Notes under the pieces: generated by a model
Told to the model about the DNA's origin: nothing
The model's input: only the letters and a program-made list of their open reading frames with translations
Databases searched by the model: none
Translations under genes and position numbers: made by a program
Source of the DNA: Hoeflea sp.
GTDB lineage: Bacteria; Pseudomonadota; Alphaproteobacteria; Rhizobiales; Rhizobiaceae
DNA length: 64,000 nt
Assembly: GCF_030682515.1 (NCBI RefSeq)
Contig: NZ_JAUXOD010000116.1
Span: 1-64,000, forward strand
Direction of reading: 5' to 3'
In this document: piece by piece, positions 1-8,679 of the stretch
Layout of the letters: every line of letters starts with the position of its first letter
How positions within the stretch are numbered: the stretch's first letter is position 1

Positions 1-187
1 CAACTCGGCCGTCAACCAGATGGATCAGGTCACCCAGCAGAACGCCGCCATGGTCGAGGAAGCCACCGCCGTCATGCACAAGCTCTCCGGCAGCGCCCGC
101 AAGCTCACCGGCATGGTGGACCGCTTCGACATCGGCTCGGCCCGTGGCGCCCGCCAGGCCGGCGGACGCATGTCCAGGGCCGCCTGA
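1..187 (+). CDS. Methyl-accepting chemotaxis protein, C-terminal end (partial)
   Basis: Only the last 61 codons are in the window, read from base 2. The peptide has the heptad pattern of the chemoreceptor signalling coiled coil (AVNQMDQVTQQNAAMVEEATA), which is the stretch after the hairpin tip that contacts CheA/CheW. It ends with a short Gly/Arg/Ala-rich tail and TGA. The ligand-binding part lies outside the window, so the sensed signal cannot be told. A strong hairpin terminator follows 70 bases after the stop, so transcription from this gene ends before the leftward operon. Confidence 0.85.
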   Translation, partial: NSAVNQMDQVTQQNAAMVEEATAVMHKLSGSARKLTGMVDRFDIGSARGARQAGGRMSRAA

Positions 188-257
188 CGCCTGTCGCGCC
201 CGCGCGATACCTCAGAAGGCCTGAATACCGGGCCGAACCAGGATCAAGACCGAACAG

Positions 258-286
258 CCCCGCGACCGACCGTCGCGGGGTTGTTT
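258..286 (+). terminator. Rho-independent terminator after the chemoreceptor gene
   Basis: A perfect 9-bp GC-rich stem (258-266 with 272-280) with a 5-base loop is followed by TTGTTT. It separates the receptor gene from the convergent operon that ends at 310 and may serve both sides. Confidence 0.8.
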
Positions 287-309
287 CGTATCTGCGCTGA
301 CAGGACAGG

Positions 310-468
310 CTAGCGGGACGTCCGTTTGTGGATGAACAGGTCGTAGAAGGCCATCAGCGCGGCAATCGCGATGACGATGCCGAGATCCAGCCTCGGCAGC
401 TTGTAGACCAGCACGCCGAGGAAGCCACAGAAAATGAGGAAGGCGATGATCGTGAGAATTCGTTCCAT
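310..468 (-). CDS. Small two-helix membrane protein
   Basis: This is a 52-residue hypothetical protein. The sequence is almost entirely two hydrophobic helices (about residues 3-22 and 28-45) joined by a short basic turn (YKLPR), with a basic tail (HKRTSR). I do not recognise a family. The ATG at 468 is 5 bases after the amidase stop, so it is probably translated as the last gene of the TRAP-amidase operon. A longer frame continues upstream but would read through the amidase gene, so the short start is preferred. Confidence 0.55.
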   Translation of the reverse strand: MERILTIIAFLIFCGFLGVLVYKLPRLDLGIVIAIAALMAFYDLFIHKRTSR

Positions 469-473
469 GGTCT

Positions 474-1826
474 TCAGTCTCCCGTGCCGTCGGTTTCCAG
501 ATGTTTGACGAGCCATCTCGCGGTTCTGAGCAGGCGGGCGTCGCCGCCCCGCGGACCCACCAGTTGCACGCCCATCGGCATCCCGTCCTCGTCCGAAAAC
601 AGCGGCAGCGTGATCACCGGCGTGCCGCACAGCGTCCAGATGGCATTGAACACCGAATCGCCCGTGCTTTCCAGCCCCATGGGCGCCGGCCCGGGTGCCG
701 CAGGCGTGATGATCGCGTCGCAGCGCTGGAAGATTTCGCCCAGCGCGGCATAGAGATAGTCGGGCCAGTCGAGCGCCGCGATATAGTCATGCGCCAGCAC
801 CTTGCCGCCGCGGTCGAGCGCCTCGCAGAGGCGTTGCGACAGCTGCTCGCTGCCATCGCGGACGTAGCGGTGATAGCACTTGGACATCTCCGCCAGATTG
901 ATCCGCTCGCGCACGCTCGCCGCCTCGCCGAAGACATCCGGCAGGCCGGCCTCGAAACAGCCCTCGCCCAGGTGCTCCGCCAGTTCTTCCATCGCCAGCT
1001 GGCAGGCTTCGTCCGCCTTGTGCCAGTAGGGCGTGCGCACAAAGGCGAACATGGGCCTGACCGGCGCGTTCGTGCTCGCCACGGCATGAAGCCGCGGATG
1101 CGGTGCGGGCGCCGTCGCCCGGTCAAGATCGTCATGCCCGAACAGCGCGTCGGCCAGCATCGCCGCGTCCTCCACCGATCGCGCGAAGACGCCGACCCGG
1201 TCCAGCGTCGGCGACTGCGCCAGGATGCCGGTGCGCGCGATGCTGCCCGCCGACGGCAGGAAGCCGGTGACGCCGCAGAAGGAGGCGGGCCGGATCACCG
1301 AGCCGCCGGTCTGGGTGCCCACGGCCAGCGGCGCCATGCCGGCGGCCACCGCCGCGGCGGAGCCCGAGGACGAGCCGCCGGGCGTATGCGCCGGATTGAC
1401 CGGATTGCGCGTCCTGCCCGGATGCAGGTACGCGAGTTCTGTGGTCACCGTCTTGCCCAGGATGATGGCGCCCGCGGCCCGGAGCTGGGACACGATCGCC
1501 GCGTCGCGTTCGGGCACCCTGCCGGCGTCGAGCACGGTGCCGTTGCCCGTCGGAATGCCCCGCGTGTCGATGATGTCCTTGAGCGCCACCGGCACGCCAT
1601 GCAGCGGCCCGATCGACCGGCCCGACCTCCGGTGCGCGTCGCACAGTTCGGCCTGGCGCATGACGAAGGCCGGATCGAGCCACTCGAAGGCCTGGATGTC
1701 GCCATCGAGCGCTGCGCAGGTGTCGAGGCACGCCTTCGCATACTCCGTGGCGCTGAGCGCGCCATTGGCCATGCGATCCCGCGCCTCCACCGCGCTCAGG
1801 CCCGCCTTCACCCTGTCAACGGCCAT
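474..1826 (-). CDS. Amidase signature family hydrolase
   Basis: This 450-residue enzyme of the amidase signature (GatA-like) family hydrolyses a carboxamide to acid and ammonia. The Ser-cisSer-Lys triad can be placed at Lys83 (in ALKDIIDTRG), Ser152 (GGSSSGS) and Ser176 (TQTGGSVIRP). Length is normal for a stand-alone amidase. It is not clearly GatA, because gatB and gatC are absent. The start overlaps the dctM stop by 11 bases, so the genes are translationally coupled. The simplest reading is that the TRAP transporter brings in an amide or a carboxylate related to the amidase substrate or product. The substrate itself cannot be read from the sequence. Confidence 0.88.
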   Translation of the reverse strand: MAVDRVKAGLSAVEARDRMANGALSATEYAKACLDTCAALDGDIQAFEWLDPAFVMRQAELCDAHRRSGRSIGPLHGVPVALKDIIDTRGIPTGNGTVLDAGRVPERDAAIVSQLRAAGAIILGKTVTTELAYLHPGRTRNPVNPAHTPGGSSSGSAAAVAAGMAPLAVGTQTGGSVIRPASFCGVTGFLPSAGSIARTGILAQSPTLDRVGVFARSVEDAAMLADALFGHDDLDRATAPAPHPRLHAVASTNAPVRPMFAFVRTPYWHKADEACQLAMEELAEHLGEGCFEAGLPDVFGEAASVRERINLAEMSKCYHRYVRDGSEQLSQRLCEALDRGGKVLAHDYIAALDWPDYLYAALGEIFQRCDAIITPAAPGPAPMGLESTGDSVFNAIWTLCGTPVITLPLFSDEDGMPMGVQLVGPRGGDARLLRTARWLVKHLETDGTGD

Positions 1827-3234
1827 AGAACAGTTCCGGCAGGTAGTAGACGATCTGCGGGAAGGTATACATCAGGCCCATGCAGATGATGACCATCACC
1901 AGGAACGGCATCACGCCTTTGAAGATGTCCGTCAGCTTGATCTCCGGGGGCGCTATCCCCTTGAGATAGTAGGCCGACATCGCCATCGGCGGGGTCAGGA
2001 ACGAGGTCTGCAGGTTGAGCGCGACAAGGATGCCGAAGAACAGCGGATCGATGTCGAAGATCGCCAGCAGCGGCAGGAAGATCGGCACGAAGATGATGAT
2101 GATCTCCGACCATTCGAGCGGCCATCCCAGCAGGAAGATGATCAACTGCGCGAGCAGCAGGAACTGGAACGGCGTGAGATCCAGACCGCGGACGAATTCC
2201 GAGATGATCTGTTCCCCGCCCAGATAGGAGAACACCGAGGAGAAGGTGTAGGAGCCGACGAACAGCCAGCACACCATCGCCGTGGTCCTGACGGTGAGAT
2301 AGACGCTCTCGCGCATCCGCTGCCAGGTCATGGCGCCATAGGCGACGGCCAGCACCATGCCGCCGATCGCGCCGATCGAGGCCGCTTCCGTGGGGGTCGC
2401 CAGGCCGAACAGGATCGAGCCCAGCACCGCCATGATCAGGAACGCCAGCGGAAAGAACGAGGTGGCGATCAGGAACACAAGCCGCCCCATCGGCACGTCG
2501 GGCACCTCGTCGTCGGTCGGACGCGGCGCCACACTCGGCTGCAGGATCGATCGGCCGACGATATAGATGAGATAGAGACCGACAAGGGTGAAGCCGGGAA
2601 GGAGCGCGCCGGCATAGAGCTTGACGATCGACACGCCAGAGGATGCCGCATAGACGATCAGCATGATCGAGGGCGGGATCAGGATGCCCAGCGTGCCGCC
2701 GGCGCAGATGATGCCCGAGGCGAAGGCCGGGTCGTAGCGTGCCTTGAGCATCGCCGGCAGCGCCAGCAGGCCCATCAGCGTGACGACCGCGCCGACAATG
2801 CCGGTGGCGGTGGCAAACAGCGCGCAGGTGACCAGCGCCGCCACGCCCATCGATCCCGGAATCCGCTTGGAGGCGAGATTGAGGGTTGTAAACAGCCGGT
2901 CGACGATGTTGGCGCGCTCGACGATGTAGCCCATGAACAGGAACAGGGGCACCGCCGTCAGCACCTCGTTGGACATCACCGTGTAGGTCTGGTTGATGAA
3001 CAGGTCGAAGATGCGATTGTTGAAGAATCCTTCGATCCACAGCCTGATGCTCTCAGTCGTGGTCGCCGTCTCGTCGAGACGGAAATAGGAGCGCCACATG
3101 CGGGTCGGCTCGTAATAGGCGTAGTAGCCAAAGCCGATGCCCATGGCCATCAGCGTGAATGCGATCGGAAAGCCCAGGAACACCACGCAGATGAACAGGC
3201 CCAGCATCATCAGGGCAATTTGAGGGTCGGTCAT
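1816..3234 (-). CDS. dctM: TRAP transporter large permease subunit DctM
   Basis: This 472-residue protein with about 12 hydrophobic helices is the large integral membrane subunit of a tripartite ATP-independent periplasmic transporter, which uses the Na+ or H+ gradient to import organic acids. Family features include the N-terminal GFPIAFTLM segment and a GGTLGILIPPSIMLIVYA-type re-entrant loop near the middle. The ATG at 3234 is chosen because it gives the conserved DctM N-terminus and overlaps the dctQ stop by 4 bases (ATGA). A longer in-frame extension would cover the end of dctQ. Confidence 0.93.
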   Translation of the reverse strand: MTDPQIALMMLGLFICVVFLGFPIAFTLMAMGIGFGYYAYYEPTRMWRSYFRLDETATTTESIRLWIEGFFNNRIFDLFINQTYTVMSNEVLTAVPLFLFMGYIVERANIVDRLFTTLNLASKRIPGSMGVAALVTCALFATATGIVGAVVTLMGLLALPAMLKARYDPAFASGIICAGGTLGILIPPSIMLIVYAASSGVSIVKLYAGALLPGFTLVGLYLIYIVGRSILQPSVAPRPTDDEVPDVPMGRLVFLIATSFFPLAFLIMAVLGSILFGLATPTEAASIGAIGGMVLAVAYGAMTWQRMRESVYLTVRTTAMVCWLFVGSYTFSSVFSYLGGEQIISEFVRGLDLTPFQFLLLAQLIIFLLGWPLEWSEIIIIFVPIFLPLLAIFDIDPLFFGILVALNLQTSFLTPPMAMSAYYLKGIAPPEIKLTDIFKGVMPFLVMVIICMGLMYTFPQIVYYLPELFYGR

Positions 3235-3815
3235 ACGTGTCCGCCTGTCTCGGCCTCGTCGGCCTTTTGCATCAACAGATCTTCGGTCTCGCGCACATCC
3301 TCGTCCGCCTCGATCCATTTGCCGGTGCGCATGCAGACGATGCAGCGGAAGACCTGGGCGATGCCCTGGATGAACAGGAGAATGCCAGCGGCCACGATCA
3401 CCGTCTTGAACTGGTAGATCGGAATGCCAGCGGGGCTGTTGATGCTGACTTCGCCATAGCCCCAGGACCGCGAGGCATATTTCCAGCCCGAGATGATCAG
3501 CGCCGTGACCCCAGGGAAGAAGAAGAACAGGTAGAGGACCAGATCCACTTTCGCCTGGGTCTGCGGACGCCAGAGCCGGTACACGAAGTCGCCGCGCACA
3601 TGGCCGCCGCGCGACAGCGTGTAGGCGCCACCCATCATGAACAGCGAGCCGTACATGATGAAAGAGACGTCCAGCGCCCAGGGCGTGGGCGCATTGAAGA
3701 GATAACGCGAGACGACTTCATAGCCCGTGCCGAAAGCCATCAGGATGATCAGCCAGGCGAAGGCCTTGCCGAAGACCGCCGACAAGGTGTCGGCAAAACG
3801 GATGTAGTTGATCAT
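3231..3815 (-). CDS. dctQ: TRAP transporter small permease subunit DctQ
   Basis: This is a 194-residue inner-membrane protein with four predicted helices, the small subunit that pairs with DctM. The ATG at 3815 starts MINYIRFADTLS. The conserved WALDVSFIMYGSLFMMGGAYTL region and the following GGHVRGD motif are typical of the DctQ family. Helix 4 precedes a charged cytoplasmic tail rich in Glu/Asp. It lies 77 bases downstream of dctP, and that gap contains a 13-bp perfect hairpin, the classical way to make more binding protein than permease. Confidence 0.92.
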   Translation of the reverse strand: MINYIRFADTLSAVFGKAFAWLIILMAFGTGYEVVSRYLFNAPTPWALDVSFIMYGSLFMMGGAYTLSRGGHVRGDFVYRLWRPQTQAKVDLVLYLFFFFPGVTALIISGWKYASRSWGYGEVSINSPAGIPIYQFKTVIVAAGILLFIQGIAQVFRCIVCMRTGKWIEADEDVRETEDLLMQKADEAETGGHV

Positions 3816-3839
3816 GGTCCGCCACTTTTCCTTGCCAAG

Positions 3840-3869
3840 GGATCCGGCGGAAGGGTTTCCGCCGGATCC
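3840..3869 (-). promoter_or_regulatory. 13-bp hairpin between dctP and dctQ
   Basis: Bases 3840-3852 pair perfectly with 3857-3869 around a 4-base loop. On the coding strand no U-run follows, so this is more likely an mRNA-stabilising or partial-termination structure that protects the dctP message than a full terminator. Confidence 0.6.
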
Positions 3870-3892
3870 ATGCAGCAATCCACCAGTCAGAC

Positions 3893-5029
3893 TTACATTT
3901 TCAGCTTGCCCGGGAAGTAGTGCTCGTAGGCCAGGCCCAGGTCCGGAGCGTTCATCAGCTCGTAATAGGCAACCTGCTCGACCCATGCGCGCTGGCTGTC
4001 CATGACCTTCTTGTTGAAGGCATCGCCTTCCAGGTCGGTGATGAGCGTGTCCCAGGCTTCCAGCTGCGCCGCCAGGATTTCCTTGGACGTGCGATGGACC
4101 GTGACACCGTCATCGGCCTGCAGTTCCGCCAGGTCCTTCGAATATTCGCGCATCGCCAGCGCGAGGTTCGACGTGGCGGAGGCCTCGACGGCATATTTCA
4201 TGATCGCCTGGAGGTCGGGATCGAGATCATCCATGAAGTCCTTGTTGAAGATGAACTCGAAGGCTTCCGACGCCTGGTGGTAGGACGACAGATAGTAGTT
4301 CTTGGCCACGTCCTGCGCACCGAACCGGCGGTCGGAGGACGGGTTGTTGAACTCGAACGCGTCGATCACGCCGCGCTCCATGGCCGGAACGATTTCGCCG
4401 CCCGGAAGCTGGGCGACCGACATGCCCATCTGCTGGAGAAGATCGGCGGCAAGGCCCACGGTGCGGTACTTGAAGCCCTGCAGGTCGGCTGGCGTGCTCA
4501 CTTCGCCCTTGAACCAGCCGAACGGCTGCGCCGGCATCGGCATGCCCATGAAGCCGTAGACGTTGAGGCCAAGCACATCCTGGGTCAGTTCGCGGTACAG
4601 CTCCGCGCCGCCGCCCTGATAGAACCAGCCGAGCATGGTCGTGGCCGAGCCGCCGAACACCGGGCCGGTGCCGAAGAACGAGGCCGCCTTGGACTTGCCG
4701 TACCAGTAGACCGGCACCGTATGGGCCACGTCCAGCACGCCGTCATGGCAGGCATCCATGACCTGGAACGCGCCGACGATTGCGCCGGCGGGCAGCAGAT
4801 CGATCTTGAGGCGTCCGCCGGACATTTCCTCGACCCGGGTCGTGTACTCGCGGGCAAAGTCCATCCAGATGTCGGAGGCAGGCCACGAGGTCTGCATCTT
4901 CACCACCAGCGGCGCCTGCGCCAGGACTGCCGGCGCGGACAACGCGCCCGCTGCGGCCACGCCTCCCAACATGGAACCCTTCTTCAGAAACGACCGCCGT
5001 GAAACGGATTTCTCGTCTTGATTTTGCAT
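3893..5029 (-). CDS. dctP: TRAP transporter periplasmic solute-binding protein DctP
   Basis: This 378-residue extracytoplasmic receptor captures the substrate for the DctQM permease. Residues 10-17 (SRRSFLKK) followed by a hydrophobic Ala/Gly-rich stretch and AQA form a Tat-type signal peptide, with cleavage near residue 39. The mature part has the DctP fold signatures, including GGEIVPAMERGVIDAFE and FNKDFMDDLDPDLQ, and is closest in style to the TakP-like receptors for alpha-keto or other carboxylic acids. The substrate is not certain. The ATG at 5029 is chosen because GGAGG lies 7 bases upstream. Upstream in-frame ATGs lack this spacing and would bury the signal peptide. Confidence 0.93.
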   Translation of the reverse strand: MQNQDEKSVSRRSFLKKGSMLGGVAAAGALSAPAVLAQAPLVVKMQTSWPASDIWMDFAREYTTRVEEMSGGRLKIDLLPAGAIVGAFQVMDACHDGVLDVAHTVPVYWYGKSKAASFFGTGPVFGGSATTMLGWFYQGGGAELYRELTQDVLGLNVYGFMGMPMPAQPFGWFKGEVSTPADLQGFKYRTVGLAADLLQQMGMSVAQLPGGEIVPAMERGVIDAFEFNNPSSDRRFGAQDVAKNYYLSSYHQASEAFEFIFNKDFMDDLDPDLQAIMKYAVEASATSNLALAMREYSKDLAELQADDGVTVHRTSKEILAAQLEAWDTLITDLEGDAFNKKVMDSQRAWVEQVAYYELMNAPDLGLAYEHYFPGKLKM

Positions 5030-5274
5030 GCCCAATCCTCCCATTTGGTTGGCATTCAACCTTTGACATATGAAATATTTAGCAAGCCGGCGGATAAGAC
5101 AACCCAACCGGCATTCAACTAAAGACGAATATGATCCGCGCGGTTTTTATGTCCTCGGCTTTTGACCTTGGCTTTTTGCCCATACCCTAGCACTCTGCCC
5201 CTCGCCGACGCTATAAGCGAACGGGCGGCCGGTCTCGCCGCAACACAGACGAGCCGAAGGTGAGGCGCCAGAGC

Positions 5275-6657
5275 ATGACCAGCATTGATTCCATTCGCCG
5301 GGAGTATGAACGCTATCCGCCCAGCGGGTTTCGCCGCTTCACGCGCTGGTTCACCAAGCGGATTCCGACCCGGCTCTATGCCCGCGCGCTGTTGATCATC
5401 ATCGTCCCGATGGTGGTGCTGCAATCGGTCATCGCCTTCGTGTTCATGGAACGGCACTGGCAGACGGTGACCCAGCGGCTGTCGATGGCGGTCACCCGCG
5501 ACATTGCCGCCATCATCGACGTGCTCGCGACCTATCCCCAGGACGAGTCCTATGACCAGATCATCCGGATCGCCCGCGAGCGGCTGGAGCTCAATATCGC
5601 CATCGAGCCGCCCGGAGATCTGCCGGCGCCGCGGCCCAAGCCGTTCTTCTCGATCCTCGACCAGATCCTGTCCCAGGAGATCACCCGCCAGATCCGCCTG
5701 CCTTACTGGATCGACACGGTGGGAAATTCCAACATCGTCGAGGTGCGCATCAAGCTCGACAACAAGATCCTGAGGGTCTTCGCCAAGCGCAGCCAGGCCT
5801 ATGCCTCCAACACCCATATCTTCCTGGTGTGGATGGTCGCCACCTCGCTGGTGCTGCTGGCCATCGCCATCCTGTTCCTGCGCGGCCAGATCCGGCCGAT
5901 CCTGAAGCTGACCCAGGCCGCCGAAAGCTTCGGCAAGGGCCAGCGCATGCCCGATGATTTCCGGCCCCGCGGCGCCGACGAGGTCCGCCGCGCCGGCGTC
6001 GCCTTCATCAAGATGCGCGAACGCATCGAGCGCCAGATCGAGCAGCGCACCGCCATGCTCTCGGGCGTGAGCCACGATCTGCGCACCATCCTCACCCGCT
6101 TCCGCCTGCAGCTGGCGCTCGTCGGCGACGGCCCCGAGATCGACGAACTGAACAAGGACATCGACGACATGCAGTCGATGCTCGACAGCTACCTGTCGTT
6201 TGCCCGCGGCGAGGCCGAGGAGGACGTGGGCACGGTGAGCCTGAAGAGCGTGGTCGAGAAGGTCGCCGCCGACGGGCGCCTGCGCGGCGCCACGGTCAAG
6301 GTCTCGGTGCAGGGCGACGACGAGATCAACGTGCGGCCCAACGGCTTCGCCCGGTTGCTTACGAACCTCGTCTCCAATGCCTCGCGCCATGCCGACGAAG
6401 TCTCGATCGAGGCAAGCAACCGCGGCAAGTGGCTGACCATCTCCGTCGACGACGACGGGCCGGGAATTCCCGAGGATGCGCGCGAGGATGTGTTCCGGCC
6501 GTTCTACCGGCTGGATGCGGCGCGCAACCAGGACGAGACCGGAACCGGACTGGGGTTGGCGATCGTCCGCGACATCGCCCGCAGCCATGGCGGCGACGTG
6601 ACGCTGTCCGACAGCGCCATGGGCGGCCTGCGCGCCACGGTGCGCCTGCCGGTCTGA
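5275..6657 (+). CDS. EnvZ-like sensor histidine kinase (orphan)
   Basis: This 460-residue membrane kinase would autophosphorylate a histidine and pass the phosphate to a response regulator. TM1 is about residues 38-58, a periplasmic domain of about 125 residues follows, and TM2 is about 182-203. A HAMP linker leads to the H-box at His267 (SGVSHDLRT), the N-box near 364-372 (NLVSNASRH), the G1 box 392-399 (DDDGPGIP) and the G2 box 423-430. All catalytic elements are intact. The HDLRT form of the H-box is that of the EnvZ class. The ATG at 5275 is preferred over a GTG at 5260 because GGTGAGG precedes it. No response regulator gene is adjacent, so the partner is unknown. Confidence 0.9.
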   Translation: MTSIDSIRREYERYPPSGFRRFTRWFTKRIPTRLYARALLIIIVPMVVLQSVIAFVFMERHWQTVTQRLSMAVTRDIAAIIDVLATYPQDESYDQIIRIARERLELNIAIEPPGDLPAPRPKPFFSILDQILSQEITRQIRLPYWIDTVGNSNIVEVRIKLDNKILRVFAKRSQAYASNTHIFLVWMVATSLVLLAIAILFLRGQIRPILKLTQAAESFGKGQRMPDDFRPRGADEVRRAGVAFIKMRERIERQIEQRTAMLSGVSHDLRTILTRFRLQLALVGDGPEIDELNKDIDDMQSMLDSYLSFARGEAEEDVGTVSLKSVVEKVAADGRLRGATVKVSVQGDDEINVRPNGFARLLTNLVSNASRHADEVSIEASNRGKWLTISVDDDGPGIPEDAREDVFRPFYRLDAARNQDETGTGLGLAIVRDIARSHGGDVTLSDSAMGGLRATVRLPV

Positions 6658-6666
6658 GGAACCGCT

Positions 6667-7008
6667 CTACATCAGCCGGGAGCCGTTCGGCACGGCCTTG
6701 TCGATGCGGGCGAGCACCACCGCGCCGCCCTCGTCCAGGAACCCGAGCGTCAGCACTTCCGACATGAACGGTCCGATCTGGCGCGGCGGAAAATTGACCA
6801 CCGCCATCACCTGCCGCCCGACAAGCTCATCGGGCGAATAATGCACGGTGATCTGGGCCGACGACCTCTTCTCGCCGATCTCCGGACCGAAATCGATCCT
6901 GAGCTTGTAGGCGGGCTTGCGCGCCTGGGGAAAGGGTTCCGCCGCGACCACGGTGCCGCACCTTATGTCGACCTTTTCGAAATCGTCCCAGGTGATGGTC
7001 TCGGTCAT
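6667..7008 (-). CDS. csaA: CsaA-like tRNA-binding domain protein
   Basis: This 113-residue protein consists of a single OB-fold tRNA-binding domain of the CsaA/EMAP-II type. Recognisable blocks are FEKVDIRCGTV near the N-terminus, ARKPAYKLRIDFG, SSAQIT, and VVNFPPRQIGPFMSEVLTLG. CsaA is described as an export-related chaperone and tRNA binder. Its role here is inferred only from family. The ATG at 7008 is preferred over a TTG at 7032. It is the third gene of a leftward set with ybjN and proC, 24 bases after the proC stop. Confidence 0.87.
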   Translation of the reverse strand: MTETITWDDFEKVDIRCGTVVAAEPFPQARKPAYKLRIDFGPEIGEKRSSAQITVHYSPDELVGRQVMAVVNFPPRQIGPFMSEVLTLGFLDEGGAVVLARIDKAVPNGSRLM

Positions 7009-7032
7009 GGGGGTGCTCGTCTCAGGTGTCAA

Positions 7033-7845
7033 TCAGCCGGCGAGTTCGCGGGAGCGGTCCGTCGCCGCTTTCAACGCCTTGTCGAACAAGGGCTGGAGGC
7101 CGTCCTCGCCCATCAGCACCGCCAGCGCCGCCGCCGTGGTGCCGTTGGGAGAGGTGACGTTCTGCCTCAGCGTTGCCGCGCCGTCCGGGGACCGGTGCAT
7201 CAGTTCCCCTGCCCCCGTGACGGTCGCGCGTGCCAGGCGCATGGCGAGGTCCGCCGGCAGGCCGCATGCGCGCCCCGCCTCCGCCATGCACTCGGCGAGA
7301 TAGAAAACATAGGCCGGCCCGCTGCCCGACAGCGCCGTGATGGCGTCGATCAGCGCCTCGTCCTCGATCCATTCGACCGGGCCGCACACCGACAGCAGAC
7401 GGTCGATCTCGGCCCTGGCTTCCGCGCTGACGGCGGCATTGGCGACCGCGCCGGTGATGCCGCGGCCGATCATCGCCGGCGTGTTGGGAATCGTCCGCAC
7501 GATCGCGCCGCCGAGGCGCTCCTCGAAATAGGAAATCGTCTTGCCCGCCGCCACCGAAAGCGTCACGGTCTGGGGCCCGACCAGACTCTTGAGCCCCGCC
7601 ACCACCGCGTCCATGATCTGCGGCTTGACCGCCAGCATCAGGATGCCTGCGGCCAGGCCTTCGGGCGCTGCACTCTCCAGCCGCACCCGCGCTGACGCAA
7701 GCTTGAGCGACATGGCGTCGGAGGCCTTGGGATCGATGACGATGATGGAAGCCGGATCGATGCCGGACTCAAGCCAGCCATTGAGCATGGCGCCGCCCAT
7801 GTTGCCCGCACCGACAAGCACAAGGGGGCTTGAGGGCGAAATCAT
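7033..7845 (-). CDS. proC: Pyrroline-5-carboxylate reductase
   Basis: This 270-residue NAD(P)H-dependent enzyme reduces 1-pyrroline-5-carboxylate to proline, the last step of proline synthesis, in the cytoplasm. The Rossmann motif VGAGNMGGAM is at residues 11-20, AVKPQ is at about 73-77, and the C-terminal family signature (ALSGSGPAYVFYL, then TVTGAGEL and NVTSPNGTT) is complete. Length is standard. It starts one base after the ybjN stop, so the two are tightly coupled, an order seen in many Rhizobiales. Confidence 0.96.
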   Translation of the reverse strand: MISPSSPLVLVGAGNMGGAMLNGWLESGIDPASIIVIDPKASDAMSLKLASARVRLESAAPEGLAAGILMLAVKPQIMDAVVAGLKSLVGPQTVTLSVAAGKTISYFEERLGGAIVRTIPNTPAMIGRGITGAVANAAVSAEARAEIDRLLSVCGPVEWIEDEALIDAITALSGSGPAYVFYLAECMAEAGRACGLPADLAMRLARATVTGAGELMHRSPDGAATLRQNVTSPNGTTAAALAVLMGEDGLQPLFDKALKAATDRSRELAG

Positions 7846-7846
7846 C

Positions 7847-8347
7847 TCACGCCTCGCCGCGGGTTTCGAACATCACCGCGGTGATCGCCGCCTTGGCTTC
7901 CATGCCGGACCAGACGACGAACTGGAAGGCCTGGAAATAGGCCTCGCAGGAATCGAGCGCGTTGGACAAGAGCACCTCGACCTGCCGGTTGGTCGGCTCG
8001 GCACCGCCGGCGAGCAGCAGCGACTGGCGGAAGATGATGACATGCTCCTGCTGCCACAGGTCGAAATGGCCCATCAGAACCTGGCCGTTGACATGCGACA
8101 GGAGCTTCATCACCTCGGTGACGCGGGCCTCGGGCACCTTGATGTCGAAGGCGCTGGCGATATGCAGCGCCTCGCAATCCTCCATCCAGGAAAACGACAC
8201 GTGATAGTCGGTCCAGTGCCCCTCGACGGTCATGGCGATCTCGTGCTCGCCGGAGCGCTCGAATGTCCAGTCGTTCGCCGCCGCCACGAATTCGATCATG
8301 TCTACCGGATTGGAGTGCCGTTCGAATTCAATATTGCTGAGATTCAT
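7847..8347 (-). CDS. YbjN domain-containing protein
   Basis: This 166-residue cytoplasmic protein has the YbjN fold, which resembles type III secretion chaperones. Typical blocks are the N-terminal NPVDMIEFVAAANDW, an acidic mid-region, and VNGQVLMGHFDLW with VIFRQSLLL. In other bacteria YbjN affects stress and motility genes, but its biochemical activity is not settled. First gene of the ybjN-proC-csaA operon. Confidence 0.85.
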   Translation of the reverse strand: MNLSNIEFERHSNPVDMIEFVAAANDWTFERSGEHEIAMTVEGHWTDYHVSFSWMEDCEALHIASAFDIKVPEARVTEVMKLLSHVNGQVLMGHFDLWQQEHVIIFRQSLLLAGGAEPTNRQVEVLLSNALDSCEAYFQAFQFVVWSGMEAKAAITAVMFETRGEA

Positions 8348-8679
8348 GCCCCACCTTGTTCATGTCCGGCGCCCGCGGACCGTCGTGACGGAACCCGGCG
8401 ACTATGTCTTCAACGCGCGATTCACCCGTGTCCCGGGGCGTCCGCTTCTGCGACTCCCGCCGGGACTCTTTGCCACCCGTTTCGAATCATCATTTAAAAT
8501 CAGTGTATAAATGCAGAGTCCGAGCGCCAGCCCCCCAACTGCATTTTGTCAGTGCGACCCTGTGGAGCAAGCTGCGAAACTGATTCCGCCGTGACTCATA
8601 ACTGACTCACGCAAAAGGCTTTTTGAGCCTCGGCCCGCGGTGGACAACCTGTGCAAAAAAAATCGGGTAAAACGGCCGC
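8348..8679. other. Intergenic region between ybjN and ubiK
   Basis: No convincing gene lies in these 332 bases. An A/T-rich patch at about 8488-8515 is a possible promoter zone for the leftward ybjN operon. A direct repeat of TGACTCA occurs at 8592-8598 and 8603-8609, spaced by 4 bases. A small AGGCT/AGCCT hairpin with a T-rich loop near 8616-8630 may end ubiK transcription. Confidence 0.4.

Noticed and set aside
1816-5029. C4-dicarboxylate transporter DctPQM proper
   Set aside because: The receptor looks closer to keto-acid (TakP-like) receptors, so the name dct is kept only as family label.
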